A stretch of DNA of 64,000 nt from JAJFHI01 sp050633705 (GCA_050633705.1 JBOEGZ010000002.1:248001-312000); one strand, 5' to 3'; counted from the first letter of the stretch, positions 25,573 to 34,983 are shown. A program made the numbers and translations. The notes: generated by a model from the letters alone, not told the origin.

Positions 25573-26970
25573 TTGTCAAAATTTTTGCCTCTGGGCTTTA
25601 TGGACCGATGCCAATGCACCACGCAAACCGTTTGGATGGATCACAACGGTTTCCCCCGCGAACCACTACTTGAACAGCTTGGCGCGGTGATAACCCGCGA
25701 GGTAACGGACACGCTCACTAAGGCCGTCGAGGTGCACTCGCTTGTCTGCTTTCACGGTGAAGGGGGATGCGGCAAGACGACGACAGCCCAATCATTGGAA
25801 GCGGCACTTCCCCCTGGCTCGCGCACCGTTCTCTATGACTGTTATGGAGCAGGCTCCTATCGTGATCAGTCCCAGTCTTGCCACCAGCCATATGAAGCTT
25901 TCATGCAGCTGTCCAATGAACTCGCCAGAGTGACGAACACGCCACTCTTCTTTCCATTTGTGAACCGGTCCGATATGGCTTCGGCATTTCGGAAGAAACT
26001 AGTTGCAGCCGCAGAACTTTTCGCCTTGGATCAACCCAAAGCTCTGCTCGTGATCCTTATAGATGCAGCCGACAATGCAGTGCATGCAGCCACCCGCGTC
26101 ACGCCGTCTCAGGAGTGCTTTGTCCACCAACTGGTCACTTTCAACAAACTTCCACTCAATGTCAGGATTGTGATCTCATCACGAACTGGACGAGTGAAAG
26201 ATCTAAAACTACCTGAAGACACTGTATCGGTTACCTGTCCGCCTTTCTCGCTAAAAGAGACCGCCGCCTTTCTCGCTCTGAATGGACTTACAGGACCAGA
26301 CAGCTCCGTTGAGGATTTTTACGAACTGTCAACCCATAATCCACGGGTGCAATCGAACACTGTCGAAACCGCAGAGTCGCTCGAGGATGCAATCAATTTT
26401 CTGCAACCGAACGGACAATCTCTGCCCGATCTCTTCGATGCTATGATCGAAAAGGCCCGGAGCCGCGCCGGGGTGGAAACATCCCGCACAAGGCTGACCG
26501 CCGCTCTTTCGGTGATGCCGACCCCCGTCCCGATCGCTTATCTCGCTTCAGTTTGCGGTCACGAAGAAGCCGTCTGCCGCGATCTCATCGTCGAACTGAC
26601 CCAGCGCAATGTGCGCCTCAGCGATCGCGGTGTGGAACTCGCGAACGAAGACTTTGAAGCCTATTGCGAAGAAAAGGGACAGCCCGAGACCGCTGCGGTA
26701 ACCTCCAAAACGGCCGACCTTTTGATGCGTGACCGGTTGACATCCGAATACGCCGCTACCCATCTGTTTGAACTTCTGGTGCAGGCCAAACGCAAGGCGG
26801 ATCTCCAGACCTGTCTTGACGAACCGGAGGCAACTACCGCCATCGCGGATCGCGTCAAACGCCGCCAGGTGGAGTTGTCCCGTACGCAAATGCTGGATTA
26901 CCGCACTTCAACCCCACAGCTTTCGGCACACTCTTGGCCAGCTCGGCCAACAAGTGTGCCGCTCACCTGA
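25573..26970 (+). pseudogene. STAND/NACHT-type ATPase, C-terminally truncated
   Basis: A 465-codon frame with a signal-transduction ATPase core: Walker A HGEGGCGKTTT at about 61-71, a Walker B-like LLVILIDAADN at about 160, and VRIVISSRTGR, a sensor-type strand. A helical region follows (about 280-420). The start may be ATG at 25600 rather than TTG at 25573. Related proteins continue for hundreds of residues into a sensor repeat region; here homologous-looking sequence stops near VKRRQVELSRTQ (about 26890) and the rest is out-of-frame recombinase DNA. Antiviral STAND (Avs-like) proteins have this design, so a defence origin is likely, but the N-terminal effector domain is also absent or minimal. 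Probably inactive. Confidence 0.65.
26902..26970 (+). pseudogene. Tyrosine-recombinase (integrase) remnant
   Basis: In the frame starting at 26902 the plus strand reads TALQPHSFRHTLGQLGQQ and then VCRSPD, matching the box II HxxR segment (PHSFRxTL) of tyrosine recombinases. The catalytic tyrosine end is missing. It forms the junction between the truncated ATPase and the cupredoxin gene, marking a deletion end-point of an integrative element. The inverted repeat at 26925-26960 falls within it. Confidence 0.65.
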
Positions 26971-27451
26971 TCGTAATTTTCCCGACCATTCCCATTTCCG
27001 AATGCATAGTGCCGCTGTCATCTTTAACGTGACAATGCAAATCCTTAAACACGCCTGTTTGAACTGGAACAAACCACCACTCTGTTTTTCCGCCCGGGAA
27101 TACTTCTATCTCTTCGATAGCGCCTTTAACTTCAGCCAACCGGCGGCCATCGTGCATAACTTGAACCTTGCGGGTAAATACCTTTGACGCCAATTTTTTT
27201 GAAGTGAAATAGTGCTTCACGTTACTCGGGTTGATAAGCACGAGCTTATAGAGTTTACCGGTCTCGAACGTCAAATGATCCGGTATAAAGCGCATTTGAT
27301 TGTCTTTGGTTCCGAGCGCCACGGTAACCTCGATCGGCTCTTGGCGGGTTAAATCCCCAGCTCCATACGCGAGTCCAAAAAAAGGAAAGCAAACTGCGAC
27401 TAATGTGAATAGGAAAGGTCTTGTCATCATTACCTTGATAGTTTTCAGCAT
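26963..27451 (-). CDS. Periplasmic cupredoxin (plastocyanin/azurin-like)
   Basis: A type-1 copper protein of about 162 residues, starting at MLKTIKVMMTRPFLF or eight codons later, with a signal peptide ending FGLAYGAG. Copper ligands are visible as the His of NPSNVKHYF and, near the end, Cys-x9-His-x4-Met in LHCHVKDDSGTMHSEMGMVG. The loop between Cys and His is much longer than the two to four residues of plastocyanin or azurin. It should carry single electrons in the periplasm. It lies with the NosR-like cluster and may be an electron partner of the PQQ dehydrogenase or NosR-like protein, since no soluble cytochrome c gene is present nearby. Confidence 0.85.
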   Translation of the reverse strand: MLKTIKVMMTRPFLFTLVAVCFPFFGLAYGAGDLTRQEPIEVTVALGTKDNQMRFIPDHLTFETGKLYKLVLINPSNVKHYFTSKKLASKVFTRKVQVMHDGRRLAEVKGAIEEIEVFPGGKTEWWFVPVQTGVFKDLHCHVKDDSGTMHSEMGMVGKITIR

Positions 27452-27502
27452 TGGCGAGAGCGCATTTTCGGTGCCGATGGCGCATCGTCGCTCGACAAAC
27501 AA

Positions 27503-28324
27503 TATGCCTTGATGACTAGGTTAGATAGGTTTCCTATTTCACGAATTTATTAGAAAAAGTTCCCAGAACCGGACGTCAAGTGTTCTCAATGTGTCCCGCT
27601 GTAATGGATTACTGTCTGACACAGTTCAGTCCTCCACTTCTTTACGCTCTTGGAAAAATTGAGCAGAAGACTTGTTCAGATCTGCTATTTTCTGCCCCCT
27701 AACTTCTGCTCAATTATGCAGCAAGAGTTCGCTATTGTTTTGTAGACGCCACCAAATACGTCGAAGGTTTGTGACAGGTTTTTTCCTGCGCTGCAGAAAG
27801 GCTGTTGTTCTGCAACCTTCGCTATACGGATAGCTTACCCGTTCGGTGATTTAGATTCCGTTTGGGGTCATCAAGGAATACGGCGGATTAAGCAGTACTG
27901 GTCAGATCTACTTCTGATACCATAAATCTCGAAGTGCTGCTTTCTGCTTAAGCCTCGCGAACCGGCACGATATGCTCGTACTACTATAAGAACTCTGGGC
28001 CAAAAGCCGACGAAATACCCTGTATATTTCATTGCAGCGTTTGCTCAGGAAGCGGACATCTACAATATTTCAATTACCGATAAGTATGCTCGGCCGACAT
28101 GCTTGGGTCTTATATGTTGCACCATCGTTCAATGACTGCATTGAGGAAACCATAGCGCTATACGTCACACACCGGTTAACGTTCACTTTGACCCTCTCCC
28201 CGAATTGGTAAGTTTGCCGAACGAGTGTTATCCAAGATCCCGTGCTTGTACCCGGCAACTTCGAGGTTGAGCCGAGCCACTTGTTAATCTACTGGCTTCC
28301 ATCTTCAACCAACTCGCGATCCGA
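27503..28324. other. Long gap with a perfect 13-base inverted repeat
   Basis: About 820 bases with no supported gene. AATTGAGCAGAAG (27657-27669) and CTTCTGCTCAATT (27703-27715) form a perfect inverted repeat with 33 bases between. A second small repeat (TGCAGAA...TTCTGCA) occurs near 27793-27815. The stretch may be a decayed end of the mobile island or a regulatory region. Confidence 0.45.
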
Positions 28325-28795
28325 TTATTGTCGGTGCAAAACGATCTGCAGATCCAAAATCGCAAACCCGGAAGTTCCACCCACTGCCTCAGCAAAAAGG
28401 AAGCCGAACTCGTTGGTTCCCTGCTTCAGAACAGCCTCGGGCAACGGAATGGTGACCGTACTTGCGCGCATATCCGCCACGATTTCGGATGGAAGGTTAA
28501 CTTCGGTTCCGTTGACCGTCATGACCGTTTCTTCAACGGCGTCGATATCATAGGCAGTCATCTTAAGTTCGGCGGAAGTGACTCTGTTGAGGTCTAGTAT
28601 CACCGAAACGCTTTTAAATGCTCCCGGCTGACGCGGTCGGAGCTGGATCGGTGATTGGATCACCCGAACAACTTGGTCTCCCGGCCCAGCCTGTGCCATG
28701 TCGCTATCTAGCTTCTCCGCGGCGTGACCTGGGTGCGAAAATCGAGGCATCGTGGCAAGCAAACAGATAAAAAGTATCAGCACTGTTTTCTTCAT
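28325..28795 (-). CDS. Small secreted beta-rich protein in the NosR-like operon
   Basis: A protein of about 156 residues starting MKKTVLILFICLLATMPR, a signal peptide likely cut near GHAAEK. The mature part is rich in short strands (VSVILDLNRVTSAELKMTAY, ETVMTVNGTEVNLP, GTNEFGFLFAEAVGGTSGF), a pattern like galactose-binding or jelly-roll modules. No cysteine or metal-binding motif is seen. It follows the NosR-like gene by 115 bases on the same strand and probably shares its transcript. No family is named with confidence. Confidence 0.7.
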   Translation of the reverse strand: MKKTVLILFICLLATMPRFSHPGHAAEKLDSDMAQAGPGDQVVRVIQSPIQLRPRQPGAFKSVSVILDLNRVTSAELKMTAYDIDAVEETVMTVNGTEVNLPSEIVADMRASTVTIPLPEAVLKQGTNEFGFLFAEAVGGTSGFAILDLQIVLHRQ

Positions 28796-28909
28796 ATCCT
28801 GCACCTGTCAGCTCGGTCTCGCGAGTTCCCTTTTTTATAGCCAGAACCCGCATTCTTTATGGTCGTTGTCGAAATGGGCTGGAAATTATCCTCCACTAGT
28901 GTCGGTATT

Positions 28910-31105
28910 TTACGAGATCGCATGTCCGATAGAATTCTGGCGGGCCTTCATCTTCGCGCGCTGCACCAAAGGCACGCAAAGGTTTTTGTCATCGTGGATT
29001 ACAACACATTCATAGCACTGGACACATTCATCATAGTCAATTTCACCGGACGGCTTTATTGCTTTGATTTGACAACGCACCGAGCAGAGTTGGCAGGGGC
29101 TGCCGCATGCGCTGCGGCGGGGAATTGAATCTTTCGCACGGAATTTTCCGACAATAGCGAGAGCAGCGCCAAGCGGACAAATATAACGACAGAAAAATTT
29201 GTGTATGAACATGGATGCAAAAAGCAAAGTACCCGCGTAGGCAACATAGGGCCATGATCTTACAAAACTCATTGTTAGAGCTGTTTTGAAAGGTTCCACC
29301 TCCGCAAGCACTTCGGCTGTTGTCAGAGAATAGATGGACGTTGCGATAAGCCCAACAAAAATCACATATTTGGTTTTGTTCGCAAGGCTGTGAGCCATCC
29401 ACGGAATTCTTATCTGTGGCAGGCGTAACTTTTGTCCGATCCAACTCATCACTTCTTGCATGGCCCCGAATGGACAAAGCCAACCGCAAAAAAATCCACG
29501 CCCCCACACTAGCAGCGTGACGATTGTGTAAACGCCGAGAATACAAATGATGGGGTCTAGCAGTAGACCGCTCATAGCGGAGCTAACAATCGTGCTCTGT
29601 ACCATTGTAAAGATGTGAGTGACGGAGAGTTGGCCCTGGGTGTAGTAGCCGATGAATCCAATGGTATAAAGTAGGTAGGCCCAACGAAATTTTTCAAAAT
29701 GGCTAGCATTTTTTGTGAAGCGTGCTGGGTTTAGAATGACGGCTGTCAGGAGTGTAAGTCCGGCGAGTAGAAATACAATTTCGACCCAACGGTCTGTCCA
29801 TAGTCGCAACCACAATGGCATAGCTTGACTGGCTTGTACTGCATCTAAATTTTGCTTTATGAAATACTTTTGTGGAAGTTGGTAACGTACCGGAAATGCA
29901 CGTGTTGTGCCTTCAGTAAGTTGGGATCTACCGCGGATCACATTCAGATTTAAGTCCCAAGGCTGTGACGGGTCGAATGCCTCGAACGCGCTGATGCGGA
30001 GTAGCCTTACTTCCTTAAACTTCGGCATATCCTTGGGCCATGATGCCTTGAGAAAGTTGTAGAAGTTTATGTCTTGCACCTCAACAGTATTACTGCCCTG
30101 GCTGATGTGAAGTCTTTCCGGCGATGTGCTTGGGACAAAGTCTTCGCCAAGAAAAGAGTAGGGCCCGTTTGAGAAAACCAAGATCGCATTGTCGCCAGGC
30201 TCCAACTCCCTTTTCATGAGTTTTTGGTACCCCGCCTCGCCAAGCAGGTATCGTCCGATTGATGGGACGTTGATTTGAGTAACCCCAAAGTTAGAGAACG
30301 TGCTCGTTGGATCTTGGTTGCGCTCCGCGGCGCGAAAAGGTTGTTTCGTTGCATCAAATGCTTTGTAGACCTCGTTCCTTGCAAGGTCGGTGACGGCGAT
30401 CCGCCCTGATTTGACGAGGCTACTCCAGGTGACCTCTTCAAAATATTCCTGGTTCACCATCGCGGGCACGACACGCTGAAAACCTTTGATCTTGGACGTT
30501 GCAATTTTTATTGCGGAGCGGACGACAGAGTCATTGAGAATTTCAACAGAAATTGTGGCGGCACTTATGCCGTCAATATAGGCCTTGCCCCGGATGCGCC
30601 GCGAACCCTTGCCTGGTGTCATGACGCTGATGCGATCTTTGACTTTCTGTCCCTTATATTGTTCAGCCAAGGTATCCAGTGTTTCGTCATAGTATCCGGC
30701 AACGAACATCGGTTCGGCGTGATGCAATACTCTGACATCGCGATATGTTCCGTCTACATTAATGGCGATGAGCAGTTCGATCGGATGACCTGAGAATCCG
30801 GGAAGCGGAGCAATTTCGAGTGAATTAAAAGCATAACCGATGATTTTCCGATTGTGAAAGACCGGCCAAACCCATGCAGCACCAGATGAGTTGTCAGCCT
30901 TTTCTCTACGGCCAACATCGACGACTCCATAGACGCCATACATGTTCTTAATTTCGGCTTCGATTGCAGTTGCGCTTCTCTGACTTGACGCAGCCGATGG
31001 CGCATTTCCTGCTGATGCGGTTTCTGAAAATTTTATGGGGGTGATTGCGAAGAGAAAGATCAGAAAATAATAGTGAGCTGGTTGAAAATACTGATCAGAA
31101 AGCAT
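28910..31105 (-). CDS. NosR-like membrane flavo-iron-sulfur protein
   Basis: A 731-residue protein with the full NosR layout. A signal/anchor helix leads to a periplasmic FMN-binding domain (about 45-215) with DGISAATIS, where Thr184 fits the covalent flavin site. A central periplasmic region follows, then at least five membrane helices from about 430 carrying two CxxxCP motifs on the membrane face (GFFCGWLCPFGAMQE, FCRYICPLGAAL) and a cytosolic ferredoxin-like end with CGSPCQLCSVRC and DECVQCYEC clusters. NosR passes electrons between quinol pool and periplasm for N2O reductase, but no nosZ, nosD, nosF or nosY is here. The facing Rieske/quinoprotein operon suggests another periplasmic partner. 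Confidence 0.9.
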   Translation of the reverse strand: MLSDQYFQPAHYYFLIFLFAITPIKFSETASAGNAPSAASSQRSATAIEAEIKNMYGVYGVVDVGRREKADNSSGAAWVWPVFHNRKIIGYAFNSLEIAPLPGFSGHPIELLIAINVDGTYRDVRVLHHAEPMFVAGYYDETLDTLAEQYKGQKVKDRISVMTPGKGSRRIRGKAYIDGISAATISVEILNDSVVRSAIKIATSKIKGFQRVVPAMVNQEYFEEVTWSSLVKSGRIAVTDLARNEVYKAFDATKQPFRAAERNQDPTSTFSNFGVTQINVPSIGRYLLGEAGYQKLMKRELEPGDNAILVFSNGPYSFLGEDFVPSTSPERLHISQGSNTVEVQDINFYNFLKASWPKDMPKFKEVRLLRISAFEAFDPSQPWDLNLNVIRGRSQLTEGTTRAFPVRYQLPQKYFIKQNLDAVQASQAMPLWLRLWTDRWVEIVFLLAGLTLLTAVILNPARFTKNASHFEKFRWAYLLYTIGFIGYYTQGQLSVTHIFTMVQSTIVSSAMSGLLLDPIICILGVYTIVTLLVWGRGFFCGWLCPFGAMQEVMSWIGQKLRLPQIRIPWMAHSLANKTKYVIFVGLIATSIYSLTTAEVLAEVEPFKTALTMSFVRSWPYVAYAGTLLFASMFIHKFFCRYICPLGAALAIVGKFRAKDSIPRRSACGSPCQLCSVRCQIKAIKPSGEIDYDECVQCYECVVIHDDKNLCVPLVQRAKMKARQNSIGHAIS

Positions 31106-31965
31106 TCAGGGCCCTGCTGTGCACCGGTAAAGTTAGCGTGACGTGCTCGCCGCCAGTTTTTTTGTTACTTCTTTGGCCATACTATATATGTGCCACGTGC
31201 TATGCAATAAACGTTACTACAGACTCAGAAATCGGCGTGACGGTAGATTGCAACGAAAACAGCGGCAAAGATAATGCGCTGTGAAATTTTCAAGCACCCG
31301 TCTTCTCGTTCTTTCGCCCAAAGCGTGCCGTGCAATTGTTGTCGCCGCGTGAAGCCCAGCAAGCGCTATATCAATTCTAGTAATTTCATCAATACCCTTT
31401 CATCACCCCAAACATTTCCGCCAACCGAACCAGCCGAGGTGCGCGCTGATTGTGAGTGGCGTGGGGTACAAGACTTGGATGATTTAAGTCTTGTTTTAGC
31501 TGCTCGGTGCGGGATTAGTTTGCGCATTTTCTAAAGTCACGACCTGGATGCTGTTGGTGGTGCTCGAGTTCCATTTGAGTTCTCTCAATTTACGCAAGTA
31601 GAGCTGCCTCAAAGCTAAAAAATTGGTTTTGCAACGGTTGGATTGTACGTGTGAACGACGACCGCCAAGGCTTGCTTGCAAACCATGTGGCTCAGTTGAA
31701 GGTCAAAGTTGTTGCAGCGCAAACAACTAATTTCGGACATGGGTGATGTGCGGCTTTGCTGTATTTTTCATGGACTTCTTCGCGCTCAATGCAATTTGGC
31801 GACATCAAGGTAAATAATATTGTCCTTGTGCTTTTCTCAAAAATGGTAATTAATATTTACCACCAATCGCGAGGGCTCCCGCTTGCTGTCAAAGCGCAAG
31901 TGGGTGCGCCTCCAAAATGTTTTGGATATTGCAGGGCCTAAAAAAACTCGAAGGGGAATGTTTTC
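31106..31965. other. Divergent control region between NosR-like and quinoprotein operons
   Basis: An 860-base gap between two divergent transcription units. No gene is supported. It is large enough to hold both promoters and further regulatory DNA; AT-rich stretches near 31180 and 31810-31860 are plausible promoter areas, but no specific boxes could be assigned. Confidence 0.4.
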
Positions 31966-32571
31966 ATGGTGAAGTGGACAGTCGAAAAATCTTCGGTCAA
32001 CGGAAAGCAAATTCTGGTCGACCGGCGAACGTTGATTGTGGGAGCTGCGGCTACAGCGATTGGTTTGCCTCATGCTGTCCGAGCCGAAACCGTCGCTCCA
32101 AATGAACTTTTCGCGCAAGCCGGTGATCGCATCCAAATCATTAAGGGTGAGATGAAGGGCAAATTGTTGCGTCCAGAAATGCTCACTGAAGCTGCCAAGC
32201 CGATTGAGGCTTTTCCGTTCGACCCCAAAAACGAAGTTCTACGCCGTAGAAACCGACAGAACCGGTTGTTGGTGCTGCGATTAAACCCTGATGAAATGGA
32301 AGCTTCGACACGTGAACTCAGCGTCGAAGGCGTACTTGCTTATTCGGCGATTTGTACGCATCGCGCCTGCACAATCAAAGCATGGAAAGTCGAAGAACGG
32401 CACCTGCGTTGCCACTGCCATTTGACAGAATTTGCCGCTCTTACGGGCGGCACTGTCATGACTGGTCCGGCACAAAGGCAATTGCCGATGGTTCCATTGG
32501 GTATCGATGATGATGGATTTGTCATCGCGAAGGGAGGGTTCACAGACAAACCTGGAGGGAAAACCACTTAA
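31966..32571 (+). CDS. Rieske [2Fe-2S] protein, exported
   Basis: A 201-residue protein with a possible twin-arginine signal (DRRTLIVGAAATAIGLPHA, about 20-45). The Rieske cluster ligands are CTH (about 128) and CxxH in RCHCHLTEF (about 146), with the extra Cys of CTHRAC and CHCH placed as for the disulfide of bc1-type Rieske proteins. The Gly-Ser of the usual CPCHGS is replaced by Leu-Thr, which would alter redox potential. It starts the quinoprotein operon, 66 bases before the PQQ dehydrogenase, and may accept its electrons. High-potential class is inferred from the disulfide cysteines. Confidence 0.88.
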   Translation: MVKWTVEKSSVNGKQILVDRRTLIVGAAATAIGLPHAVRAETVAPNELFAQAGDRIQIIKGEMKGKLLRPEMLTEAAKPIEAFPFDPKNEVLRRRNRQNRLLVLRLNPDEMEASTRELSVEGVLAYSAICTHRACTIKAWKVEERHLRCHCHLTEFAALTGGTVMTGPAQRQLPMVPLGIDDDGFVIAKGGFTDKPGGKTT

Positions 32572-32637
32572 ACTTAACCGACTAACTTAAAAAAATCGAA
32601 AACAAGTGATCGATTAAAATAAAAGGAGGAAGTATTT

Positions 32638-34398
32638 ATGAGAATTCTTTCAACTGCGGCCATATTGCTCGCAGCTGGCGGATTGGCTACTGCAGCAGTA
32701 GCCGATAGCGGAGGCAAGGCGCCGTATAACCCAGTCACTGACGCTAGACTGAAAAATCCAGAGGCGAAAAACTGGCTAACCTGGCGTGGCAACTATGAAG
32801 GTTGGGGCCACAGTAAGCTAAAGCAGATCACGTCGGACAACGTCAAAGACCTTGTTCCTGTTTGGAGCTATTCGACCGGAGTTAGCGAGGGCCACCAGGC
32901 ACCGCCGATGGTCAACGACGGCATCATGTATGTTTCGACACCGCAAAACCAAGTTATTGCACTCGATGCGGTAAGTGGAACGGAAATCTGGCGCTATGTC
33001 CGTAAGCTTCCAGGTGATTTGAAGCAACTCCATCCAACCAATCGCGGCGTCGCTCTTTATGGTGACAAAGTCTATATGGCGACGGTTGACGCAGGTGTAG
33101 TCGCTCTTGATGCGAAGACCGGCAAGGTCGTGTGGGATGTGAAAGCAGGCGACTATAAGGATGGGTACTACTCGACCCTTTCGCTGCTTGCAGCTAACGG
33201 TAAGATCATCACAGGCGTTTCAGGTGGTGAGTACGGAATCCGCGGCTATGTTACAGCCCTAGATGCCGAGACCGGTGCAGAAGTATGGAAGGCGTTCACC
33301 ATTCCTGGACCAGGTGAAAAAGGTCACGAAACCTGGAAGGGCGATAGCTGGAAGGTTGGTGGCGGTTCTGTCTGGATGCAGGGCAACTATGATGCTGATA
33401 CCGGTCTAGTCTATATCGGCACGGGTAATGGCGGTCCTTGGATGCCTGACACACGTCCTGGCGACAACCTTTACACAACTTCAGTTGTCGCAATTGACAT
33501 CAACTCAGGCAAGATCAAAGGTCACCACCAATACCATTGGAACGATGCATGGGATTGGGATGAAGTCTCTGCCCCATTGTTGATGGACATCAATCGCGAC
33601 GGCAAGAAAGTCAAAGCGCTCGTTCACGCGGGGCGTAACGGATATATCTGGACGCTAGAGCGGACTGCAGAAGGCCCAATCAAATTCGTCAAGGCTGATC
33701 CATACGTTCGCAATGATGCGTTTACAAAGATTGATCCGAAAACAGGGCGTCCATCCTATGATCCTGCGAAGACGCCAGGTGTAAATAAGAAAGCTACGTT
33801 CTGCCCAAGCTTGTGGGGCGGTAAAGATTGGCCACCGGAAGCATATAACCCGGACACAGGTCTGTTTTACATCCCAGCACATATCAACCTTTGTTCGGAA
33901 TATGGTGGTGTTCCACTTGAAGAGCGCGATCCTGGTGAGCTTTACATCGGTGTTCCAATCGACGTGATTCTGTCATCGCTACGTTTCCACCCAAGCGTTG
34001 ATACCAAAAAGCCTGTTCCAATCGGTCAATTGCAGGCTTGGGACATGAATACAGGTAAGATGGCTTGGTCACATTCGTTTAACGACACGCCATTCTGGGG
34101 GCCATTGCTTTCAACAGGCGGCAATCTCATCTTCACTGGTGGAACAAGTGACAGAATGTTCCGCGCCTTCAATGCAAAGACTGGTGACAAGCTTTGGGAA
34201 TACCCAACGAACTCGGGAATTACCGGCACGCCATCCACGTTCGAAGTTGGTGGAGTTCAGTACGTCGCAGTTCAATCTGGTTGGGGTGTCGATGCTGAGC
34301 GCATGCAAGGCCTGTTAAAGGACATGCTGCCGAAGGGTCGCGTTCCTAAAGTGCCGCAAGGCGGTGCGATCTGGGTCTTTGCTCTTAAGGGTAAATAA
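32638..34398 (+). CDS. PQQ-dependent alcohol dehydrogenase, lanthanide-type active site
   Basis: A 586-residue periplasmic quinoprotein with a signal peptide (MRILSTAAILLAAGGLATAA) and an eight-bladed propeller of the methanol/ethanol dehydrogenase family. Metal and catalytic residues align: Glu198 in SGGEYGIRGY, Asn264 in GTGNGG, Asp306 in WDWDEVSAP. Asp308, two residues on, is the extra acidic residue that marks lanthanide-dependent enzymes (XoxF, PedH, ExaF). The vicinal Cys-Cys that normally stacks on PQQ is missing; the aligned stretch reads QLHPTNRG (130-137). An AAGGAGG site lies nine bases before the ATG. No PQQ synthesis genes or XoxG-type cytochrome are in the window. The substrate is unknown. 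Confidence 0.9.
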   Translation: MRILSTAAILLAAGGLATAAVADSGGKAPYNPVTDARLKNPEAKNWLTWRGNYEGWGHSKLKQITSDNVKDLVPVWSYSTGVSEGHQAPPMVNDGIMYVSTPQNQVIALDAVSGTEIWRYVRKLPGDLKQLHPTNRGVALYGDKVYMATVDAGVVALDAKTGKVVWDVKAGDYKDGYYSTLSLLAANGKIITGVSGGEYGIRGYVTALDAETGAEVWKAFTIPGPGEKGHETWKGDSWKVGGGSVWMQGNYDADTGLVYIGTGNGGPWMPDTRPGDNLYTTSVVAIDINSGKIKGHHQYHWNDAWDWDEVSAPLLMDINRDGKKVKALVHAGRNGYIWTLERTAEGPIKFVKADPYVRNDAFTKIDPKTGRPSYDPAKTPGVNKKATFCPSLWGGKDWPPEAYNPDTGLFYIPAHINLCSEYGGVPLEERDPGELYIGVPIDVILSSLRFHPSVDTKKPVPIGQLQAWDMNTGKMAWSHSFNDTPFWGPLLSTGGNLIFTGGTSDRMFRAFNAKTGDKLWEYPTNSGITGTPSTFEVGGVQYVAVQSGWGVDAERMQGLLKDMLPKGRVPKVPQGGAIWVFALKGK

Positions 34399-34401
34399 TC
34401 C

Positions 34402-34890
34402 ATGTTTAAGGGCTTAGCCAATAGATGGGGCCGGCAACTTTTTGTTGCCGGCCTCACCGCAATTTTGACCTTGGCGGGAACCAGCGCTTTTTCCGCCGAG
34501 CTACCACGTAATCCAGATGAATTGGTTCGTGTGATCCGTGAGGCGATTGAAACAAGCGACTACGAGCGCATTAGACAAATCGTCTACTGGGAAAACGTCA
34601 GTTCTATAAAACGACGCATTGTCCGCTTCCAAATACGACGCGGTCTGGGACGTCCTATTCGATCGATATCGTTTGAAGATTTTCCAAAAGGTGGTCTCAA
34701 AGGCGTAAACGCGACAGGAAAACTGATGGCCAATATGCCTGTCACTAACCGAGTTCGTGTGGTCTATGATGAACCGCCGATTGAAATGACTGGAAAGCCA
34801 CCAACGTATGTATACCTGATCGGAAAAGTTGACGATGCCTACCGAATTAGTTTGGTCGTACGCAAGCCGGGCGTAGATGATGATGACTAG
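34402..34890 (+). CDS. Small secreted protein of the quinoprotein operon
   Basis: A 162-residue protein starting four bases after the PQQ dehydrogenase stop. A signal peptide (about 10-32, LFVAGLTAILTLAGTSAFSA) is followed by a mature domain of about 130 residues with NPDELVRVIREAIETSDYER, RIVRFQIRRGLGRPIRS and a strand-rich end (YVYLIGKVDDAYRISLVVR), closing with an acidic DDDD tail. No cysteine or haem motif is present. The fold may be NTF2- or cystatin-like; no family is recognised. Position suggests a maturation or partner protein for the dehydrogenase, in the manner of XoxJ, but similarity to XoxJ was not seen. Its first codons contain a strong hairpin. Confidence 0.72.
   Translation: MFKGLANRWGRQLFVAGLTAILTLAGTSAFSAELPRNPDELVRVIREAIETSDYERIRQIVYWENVSSIKRRIVRFQIRRGLGRPIRSISFEDFPKGGLKGVNATGKLMANMPVTNRVRVVYDEPPIEMTGKPPTYVYLIGKVDDAYRISLVVRKPGVDDDD
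34429..34453 (+). repeat. Strong hairpin inside the signal-peptide codons
   Basis: A perfect 10-base stem GGCCGGCAAC / GTTGCCGGCC with a TTTTT loop lies 27 bases into the 34402 gene and 31 bases after the PQQ dehydrogenase stop. It could protect the quinoprotein message from 3' decay or limit translation of downstream genes. Confidence 0.65.
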
Positions 34891-34983
34891 AGATTTCGAC
34901 TTTGGTTTGTATTCGGAGAACACTGACGCAAAGAAAAGCTAACAAGCTTCGGCGTTCCTTGATTGTATAGAGGAGATATTTAA

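Noticed and set aside
26925..26960. GC-rich inverted repeat downstream of the cupredoxin as its terminator
   Set aside because: It lacks a T-run and coincides with conserved integrase codons (HTLGQLGQQVC), which explain the sequence without a terminator role.
28910..31105. A denitrification (nos) locus
   Set aside because: Only the NosR-like gene is present; no nosZ, nosD, nosF, nosY or nosL is found in the window.
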